Shown in pieces: positions 56,516 to 64,000 of a stretch of 64,000 nt of DNA (its first letter is position 1; the number at the start of each line of letters is the position of its first letter). A model generated the notes under the pieces. It was given only the letters and a program-made list of their open reading frames with translations. It was not told where the DNA came from and did not search any database. The DNA comes from Apus apus (taxonomy: Eukaryota; Chordata; Aves; Apodiformes; Apodidae): NCBI RefSeq assembly GCF_020740795.1, contig NC_067301.1:2294001-2358000 (forward strand), read 5' to 3'. Made by a program: the position numbers and the translations under genes.

Positions 56516-57569
56516 AACTGTTATAAAAAATGAAGGGCAGAGGATAATTGTCATTATTCACCAGTTTTCTGGTGATGCTGGGGAGCTTGTAAACCCTTGA
56601 GCACACATCACATAAACACAGATAACTGGAAGAACTAGCACTAGGATTATGATCCCTGGCAGTGGAGGACTTTGCCAAGCTGGCTGCTCTCACTCAGCAG
56701 ACCCAGTCATTTATTTACATTTCCAGGGCTTTCCAGTTTAGTTTTTTATATTGGTAGGATTATCCAGCCCTAGTTACACCCCTTACATCTATAATTAGAT
56801 CTTGCACGTAGTCAAGTTTAACAGCAAATGCCCCAAAGCTCTGCTGGCAGATAACGTATCAGAAACAGCAACAGAGAAACAGTTGAGCACTCACTGGCAC
56901 AGACCTGCTTTGCTATAGATGCTTGTGCTCAAATCCTGGTCTTTACAGAAATTGTGAACATTTGCAATTCCAGCTTTTCCTCCCCAGCTGCAGCACTGAA
57001 CCAAGTGAGAAATGAAGTCATACTTACCAGCTCCACAGTCACTCCCAGCTCTCGAAAGATGAGGGCAAAGCAAAGCTGTGTACCAGATGGGTGGGACAGA
57101 GGGCAGGAGACAGGGAGGCAGTCATCCCTGGGATGCCCCCTCAGCAATCCCAGTGCTGTTCCCGCTGCTCAGGAGAAGCAGCAGGGAGGCTCTGGTCAAG
57201 TCAGGCTGCTGGGATCCTGCCCTGCATGTCTGCAGGGTGGAGGAAGTCTGGCAGATCCTGTTTAGCAGGGGTCTCCCCACGTGGGGCTTTTGCTGCCTCT
57301 GCACCACTTCCTGGCACCTGTCAGGGAACTGCTGCTGCCCCACTCAGCAGCCAGGCTGAGCTCCTCTCTCCACGTGCTCTGCCTCCTTCCTCAGCTCTCT
57401 GACTGACAAGCTCTTGAGAGGCCATGGCAAGCTTCTCTGGAATGGAGAAGATGCATGGAACAGGATGGAGAGGTGTCACAGAGGGGTAGGCAAGAAAAGC
57501 AGACACAGAATGGAGCTGGGAAATTGGAAAAAAATAATAAAAATGGCCTTTAGTTTGTTTCCCTGGAAT

Positions 57570-57722
57570 CCAACATCTTTCAGGAGGGTTTTAAGGCCAG
57601 GTTGGATGAGGTTTTGTGCAACCTGGTCTAATAGTATTGGTCCCTGCTCACAGCAGGGGGGTTGGAACTAAGTGATCTTTAAGGTCCCTTCCAACCTTAA
57701 CAATTCTCTGATTCTCTGATTT
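57570..57722 (+). mobile_element. CR1 LINE 3' fragment of another subfamily
   Basis: Short piece with TTTAAGGCCAGGTTGGATGA, GTGATCTTTAAGGTCCCTTC and a tail of repeated ATTCTCTG, the 8-base terminal repeat typical of CR1. Its central part differs from the other copies, so it is a different subfamily. Confidence 0.85.
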
Positions 57723-60700
57723 CAGATCACAAAGCAGACTCTCAGTGCAGTGATCCTGGGCTCTTTCTTGTTACAACTGCTCGTTAATCAGTGATGACAA
57801 GACTTTCCTGTGTTGCACTTTTGGAAGGAGCATGAAAGCTGGAGACTGAGCCTATGTCATGTGTCCCAAATCCTTCTGCAGCACACATAGACATGGTGAA
57901 GAGGATGCCCAGATGGATGTGTCCCATGGCAGACCATGGCAAGGCAACCTGCACATGAGGGGTCCCAACCCTGAGAGGAAGTTCTTCATTTCTGGTTATG
58001 AATGATCTAGACAGAGGGAGGAACTCCAACAGTGACCTCATGGAAGTGTCTTGTGCCAGAGGAACACTTGGCCAGGCTATGGAGGGAATATTTTTTTGTC
58101 TCCAGAATGTTCACGGGGTTTTTCTGGAGGGCCATGTCCAGCAGCAGTGACAGTGAGATGGTGCATCTGTCCTGAGCAGCTGCTGCCCTGGGGTCCAGGC
58201 AGCTACACAGGAGAACAACCTCTGCTCTCTGAGGGAGCCTCAGGCTGGGTTGTTCTCTTACATCCTTGTAATCCTGGGACAAGAAAGGGGATCTGTTTTT
58301 TTTTCCTGTGAAATGGTTCAGGATGTTTCTTTCTTGCCCTAGACAGGTGTTTCCTTCTTCTGGAAGTGGAGTTGCTCTCTGCAGGCTGATGGCCAGTGCA
58401 CTGCCAGCACCCACCCCAGCACCCTTCCCAGGCCACAGCACCTGCTGCTGCAGCAACTCTGCCTTTTCTGCTGATTTCAAAGCACTCAAAACGAGGGAAT
58501 TCTGCTGCTACAACATTTGTACTACAAAAAAATCCCAAACAGTACTTTCTAGCTCACATATAATAACAAATTCTGCTCTCCATGGCTGCTACCTTGATGA
58601 GACAACCCCCAAGGTGCATCACACCCTTTGGCCACCAGATTTGTGTGGCTAAAATGATGGCAAGGAGCAACAAGGAGTTAAACAATCAAGGCAAGCACCA
58701 AAAAGCCCCCTCAGCAAAAGGCCCTTGATCAGAGAAACCAAGGAGCTGAGGTGAGGTCCAGCCACAAGAATTCTGCAATTCTCCCAGAACCCAGATTTTC
58801 CAGGTGCAAAGAGGAATGGTCTAGCCATGGATGGGCAGGCACAGAGCCATGCCCAGCTGCTGAGAACAAACCAAAGAGAAAGAACAAAGTTCTCCACACC
58901 CTTATTCAACTCCATGACATCCTTAATTGCAACTGGGGAAAAGGCTTTTCTGTCCTGCCCCTGCTCCCTCTGGTTAGGTGGGATGTGGAGGATTGCATTA
59001 TTGATCAGAACTAACTCAGAAGGCTGAAGGAACTCTTTGCCCTGACACTTGCACTAAAAACCTCTTGTGGGCTCAAGAACTCTGACCAATTGATTTCCTC
59101 ACTGTACTGTTTTGTTTTTTTTCTCCCCCCTCTGGATTTCTAAGGATTTGTGTGTCCAGTTGTGACTAGAAAGCAAATGCCAGAATATCACAAGCAGAGT
59201 GCTTGCCTGGTGCTGGTGGCTGAGATGGAGCCAGGGAGCAGCAGCAAATGACGTGACAACTCTGGGAAGCAGCAGTGGGAAGGGCAGCTGGTGCCTGCAA
59301 GAAAAGTGGTCTTTGTAAAAGCATCTGTCCCCAAAAGCTGACACAATTCCAGCCTCCCTGTCAGGACCTCACAAGGGGAAAGGCAGTGTGAGAAAGGAAA
59401 GCCATCTCCAAGGTGAAAGAAGAGCTATCAGAGCAGTCTGCAGAAAACTGGTTGGATCTCTTCCTCCTTCCCATGTGCTGTTGTGGCAAAGCTTGAGGCT
59501 CTGGCTGGAAAGCCCATCCCTGCCTGAGCTGCATGGCTGAGCTCATGGCAGGAGATAAGGACCTTTATTTCCCAGCTGGACTCAGCTATCACTTGTTCCT
59601 TCAACACAGAGAGAACTGTGTGAGTGGAGGGACCCTGTTTACATCTCAAGACGTGGCTTTTGCAGATGATGGAGGAGGGCTGAGGGATCCGGGATGGCTG
59701 ACAAGGTTTCACTTCTGGAGATCTGCTGATGTCTGTGGGAATGGGCCATGGACAGCCTGCCCTGGAACACTGGCTCTGCAGGTCTTCCCAAAATGTGCTA
59801 AGCAGCCCCCCAGCCTTGCATCACCACTGGTGCTGAAACAGCCCAGAGCACTGAGGGGAAGCTGCTGAAGGAGTCAGGAGGACTTTTCAGGAGCAAAGCA
59901 GATATTCTTGGCTTTCAGCAGCAAGAGGCTCATGGCTGGGAGGAAGTCTGCTCCCCTGGCTGCTATTTTTACTGCTACTCATCTGTTGAGGGTCTAGGGC
60001 TTGGTTTCCTTAGCTCTCTACTATGTACTACTTGAGAAACAATGAAAGCAGGCAAGAGTGAAACTGGCAGCATCTGAAAGCAGAGAAGCAAACAAGACAG
60101 CACCGTTGGTTTCCTGGCTGGTTTGTTTGGGAATATTTTTGCTTTGCTCCTTATCTCTCCCTGAGGTTCACACAAACCATTGAAAACCAGGTCCAGCCCT
60201 GCACATCCTGTCTGCTTTATACCTGCTGGAGGGCTGCCCACCAAATCTCAGGGGGCAGAAGCATGTCAGGATCTCCTGGCTTGGCCCAGAAGTCCTTCCC
60301 AGGATGGTTTGTTTGGCCTCTGTGATGCTGAGCCCATCAGTTGTGCTGACAGTGGAACAACATCATCCAGGCAGAGATGTCCTGTCTTACAAAGCAGCCC
60401 AGAGAGAGGATGTCAAAACAATCTCCAGCACCTGAAAGAGCTGGGAATGGCTTTTCAGCTCCCCCCAAAATACCAAGAAGGATAATTTGGGCCAGTAGGT
60501 CAAAGCCCCAGGTTTCTAGGGCCTGACAAGTATCTGCTGAAACACCACAGGAAAATAAAAAGGCCAGCTCTGCTTCCCCTTCCTCCTCCCCAAATGTCTG
60601 TCTCCTGTGCTGGTACTAAAAGGGTCCCACAGGCTGTGGGAAATCCTCCACAGCCTTGAACTCTGCTCTGCTCAGTCTCAGGCCCTGGAGATGCCAGGGG

Positions 60701-63700
60701 TTTGCTGAGTGGCTGACATGCAGCAAGGCTTTTAAGAACATCAGATCCCAAGTGCTGATTGCTTTCATAGTGACACCCACCAGAGTCAACTGCATTCTCA
60801 TGTTCTCTCCTGCAGACACGGGACTCAGAGCCAGCTCCCTCCACACTCTTGGCCACCTGCCCTTTTAGTTCCCAAGTTGGGTCTGGCACGTTCTCATTGC
60901 AGTTATCTAAAACCATCCTCCTTAGGCAGGTTCTCACTCCTTTACACCCACAGGAGAGAGGCAAGACGGGTGCAGGGGCTGGGAAGTTGTGATGATCCCC
61001 TTGCACAGGTGGTCACATTAGCTGCCAGCCTGTGCCGACGGGCAGAACAGCCACAACAACGTTACTGGGATTGCAACACTCCACAAAGGCTCCAACAAGC
61101 TTCAGCAGCCTCCTGCTCCGTGCCACGCAGATTAAAAAGTGTTGACAAAACAGCCATTTTAGCATGTGGGTTTATTAGCCCTGCTGCTGAAGAGCAGGGG
61201 GGGAACAGCGCTCTCAGGTGAGGAGGAGGAATTAACCTTCCTGTTCAGCATCACGTCCGGGCTGCCACCGAGTTCCAGACGGAGCCAGCGCCTTGTGAAA
61301 CACAGGCTGCCTGCGGGGGCAGCTGTGGCTGCAGCTCCTGACGTGCTCACCCGCTGGCACAGCCCAACAGGCAACTCCAAGTCAGGATGCTCTGTGAGGG
61401 CCAGAGCCCCTTTCAGCAACTCTCAGTCATCTGCGTGCAGGGAATGTCCTGAGTAACTCTCCTTTTGCTCCTCCTTGCCGTTGGCTCAGGAAGGAGGAGT
61501 TGTTAGGCCTGGGTTCAGGGAAGGAATCCAAGGACAGGTCCCCTGGGCAGCTCTACTAGTAAACCAGTGTTCCTGGAGCACAGGGTTGGATTGCACTGCA
61601 CTTGGTGTAACCAGTGGAGATGCTGAATGTCCCTCGTCGTCCCAGCCATGGTCCTGGTTCCTCTGTTCCTCACACCCCTTCACTGTGTGGCTGGACAGGA
61701 GCTGGCTCAGAGAGCTGCCTGGGGCTGAATTGCTTCTGGCTGGGGCTGAACTGCTTCTGGCACTCAGGAGCACCCACCCACAGCAGGGCCTGGCTCTGAC
61801 ACATCCCGGCTGTCCTGCTTGCCCACGTCAACCACCAGCGTTTCCATGAACTCATGCACTGGCAGAGTAAATGCAAAGCAAGGCCGTGAGGAGCAGCAGC
61901 AACCCTTGCAGCACTGAGCATCCAGCGTGGACAGTTTGTGGCTCGTCTCATGAAAAGTGGCTCTTTTGTTGCTCCAATAAATGTCCCTATTTTTCCCACT
62001 GAGAGTCAGGGCCTGGAGAATGGGGTGGAGATCCCCGGGCTGCCACCGCACAAGCTGGGAGCACTGCCCAGGCTGCCTCTGCATGGCTCTTTGGGGTGGG
62101 AATGATGGCAGCCCCCAGCCCTCCTGCTGCCCCTGCTCAGCAGGATGGTTATTCCCACCAGCAGCCCAGCTCCGTGGGAGCCAAGTCTCTGTCCAGCAGG
62201 AGGAAGTGGTCAGGGTAAGGCCAAAGGGGAAGCAATGACCACTGGCTTGGGAGGTGCCTGCTGGCAGCCACAGAAAAACGCACCCATTGTGCCAGGACAC
62301 ACTGATCCCCTTGAGTTTTCTTTTGGGAAATGACACTAGTTTCCGTAATAGACCATGGAATCATACCATCCACCATATCCTCCCTCCCCCTTGGCATTTT
62401 TCAGCCTTCACCAGCTGAACAGGAGCAGATCTGGCCCAAACCCCAGTGACAGATGGTGTTAGCCAGCAGTGGCCTTGCCTGCTCACAAGGGATCCAGCCC
62501 CGTGGGTGACAGGAGCTCCTGCAAGATGGCAGTGCTGAGGAGCCAGGACACGGATCCAGCCTGTGTGCCCCCTGCCACTGCCACCCCCCTGGCCATTCCA
62601 TGGCTTTCTGGGTGCCCCGCCGGGACAGAAAACACTGGGCAGCCACCTGTTGTGTCGCCTGCCCGGCACCCGCGGTGCTGGCTGTAGCTACAGGTGACAA
62701 ACAGCAGCGTGTCCAGGTGTGGCTGTCCCGGAGCTGAAGGTCCCACCCCAGCCTGGGTGGAGCAGGGGGCACCCGCAGGATCCAGGCTCAGCCCCACAGC
62801 ACCATCTGGAGGCCCGGGCACACAGCAGAACACCCGCACCAACTGCACCCCGCACTGGCAAACCGTGTATGGAACTAGGGGAAATGACATTCTGGGAGAT
62901 GACAGCCAAAAGGGGAGCAAAAAAACAGAGGCCGGCTCAGGGATGCACTTCCAGAGGTGAACCCAAGGAACACCATGGTCCTGAGGGGCCAGTCCTGCCT
63001 GCTGGCCCCACAGCTGGTGCAGCAGCTCACAAAACCACAGCTCCTGCTCCTCTAGAGCGTGGCTGCTCAGGTCCAGCAGCAGGTTTTGTGGCTCAGATTA
63101 TTGTACCTAATCTGAAGCTGGGGTGGGGAGAAAGTGGGGGCATTTTTGCTGTGAGGGACTGGTTTGATGTAGGTGGGGACACCGATGTAGCAGAAACCTG
63201 GGTCCAACTGCTGCTTTCATTCTCTCCTTTGTCCCTTTCATTTGCACAGCTCACAGGTAGCATCCCAGGGAAGTGCAGGGGAGTTTTCCCAGGACAGGAC
63301 TGACATTCTGCCAGCACTGAAATCCCAGGAAGATCAGCTGGGAATCAGCTGGAATGAGGGAAGAAGCCCCTGGCTGGCACTCCCCGATTATTCTTTCTTT
63401 AATTGCTTCCATTCATTGTAATCAAATTTTCCAGCAAGAGCTGGAAACAATCATCAGTGACTGAGTGAGAGGGAAGGGAGGCGAGAGAGGACAATGGAAA
63501 TTTCCCTGAAGACATTCAAGTTACACTTGAGCAGTTAGCAACACCAAGACAGCGAGCAAAAGACATTGTCCAGCACGTATGTCACTGGAATTGTGTTACC
63601 ATGCAGGCCCCTGCCAAATCAGCCTAGGGAGTTATGCACAGAAAATGAAGCATTAAAGTGCCTGTGGTGTGAAGGAGAGCAACAACCAGCCCTAAGAGCA

Positions 63701-64000
63701 CTTTGCAAGAGACTCTTAGGAAGAACCAGAGCCCCTCTGGGTGTGGGTGCTTCTTATTCACATCGAGTTGGCTTCCCACTGTGCCCAGGGTGGGGGAGGA
63801 ACTGTCCCAGGAACAAATCCAGAGCCCCAGTCCCTGCTCCTCGCTGCATGGCTGTAACTGGGATCATTCTCCCAACCAGACTTGCTGCCTGTACCGTTCC
63901 CAGTGCTGACAGAGCATCCCTTGGGAGCAGGTAGGATGCTCAGTCTTCAGCCTGGCTCAGGGGGGTGACCAGGCAGCCGTGGCCCTCCCCTGGGATGGCA
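57723..64000. other. Intergenic, no gene recognised
   Basis: 6.3 kb of mixed sequence. Open frames are short and mutually overlapping, without domain or splice support. Exons shorter than 60 codons could have been missed. Confidence 0.45.

Overview
The window reads as a bird nuclear chromosome, probably a gene-dense, GC-rich microchromosome. The evidence is spliced vertebrate genes with canonical GT-AG introns, several 3'-end fragments of the bird LINE CR1, a CpG-island promoter, and a gene pair that matches human 1p36.33 (VWA1 next to ATAD3). Species cannot be fixed from the sequence. Nothing here is bacterial: there are no operons, ribosome binding sites or CRISPR arrays.

Two protein genes can be supported exon by exon, both on the minus strand. 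ATAD3A (start 29757, stop 8451) has 16 coding exons that join in consistent phase into a mitochondrial AAA+ ATPase of about 598 residues. The one defect is a one-base frame break inside poly-C runs of exon 1. VWA1 (start 46768, stop 34215) has 6 coding exons that join into a secreted matrix protein of about 499 residues: signal peptide, VWA domain with intact MIDAS, three fibronectin III domains and a short basic tail. Its signal-peptide exon is only 73 bases and was located by hand. Both genes point the same way, VWA1 upstream of ATAD3A, the relative orientation I recall for human.

Layout. 1-8450: no supportable gene, simple repeats only. 8451-29757: ATAD3A, with CR1 copies in introns, two of them flanking exon 6. 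29760-29965: compact TATA-less promoter with GC boxes, CCAAT boxes and a perfect CRE. 29966-31628: two copies of one LTR in the same direction, about 0.4 kb apart, the first touching the promoter. 31629-34214: spacer. 34215-46768: VWA1, with a 6.1-kb first intron. 47548-48040: an 18-bp minisatellite of about 27 units, some 0.8 kb upstream of the VWA1 start codon. 48041-64000: about 16 kb with three CR1 fragments and no gene that I can support.

The two proteins are not known to act together. ATAD3A works at mitochondrial inner/outer membrane contacts and nucleoids; VWA1 (WARP) is a pericellular and basement-membrane matrix protein. Their adjacency is inherited synteny rather than a functional cluster.
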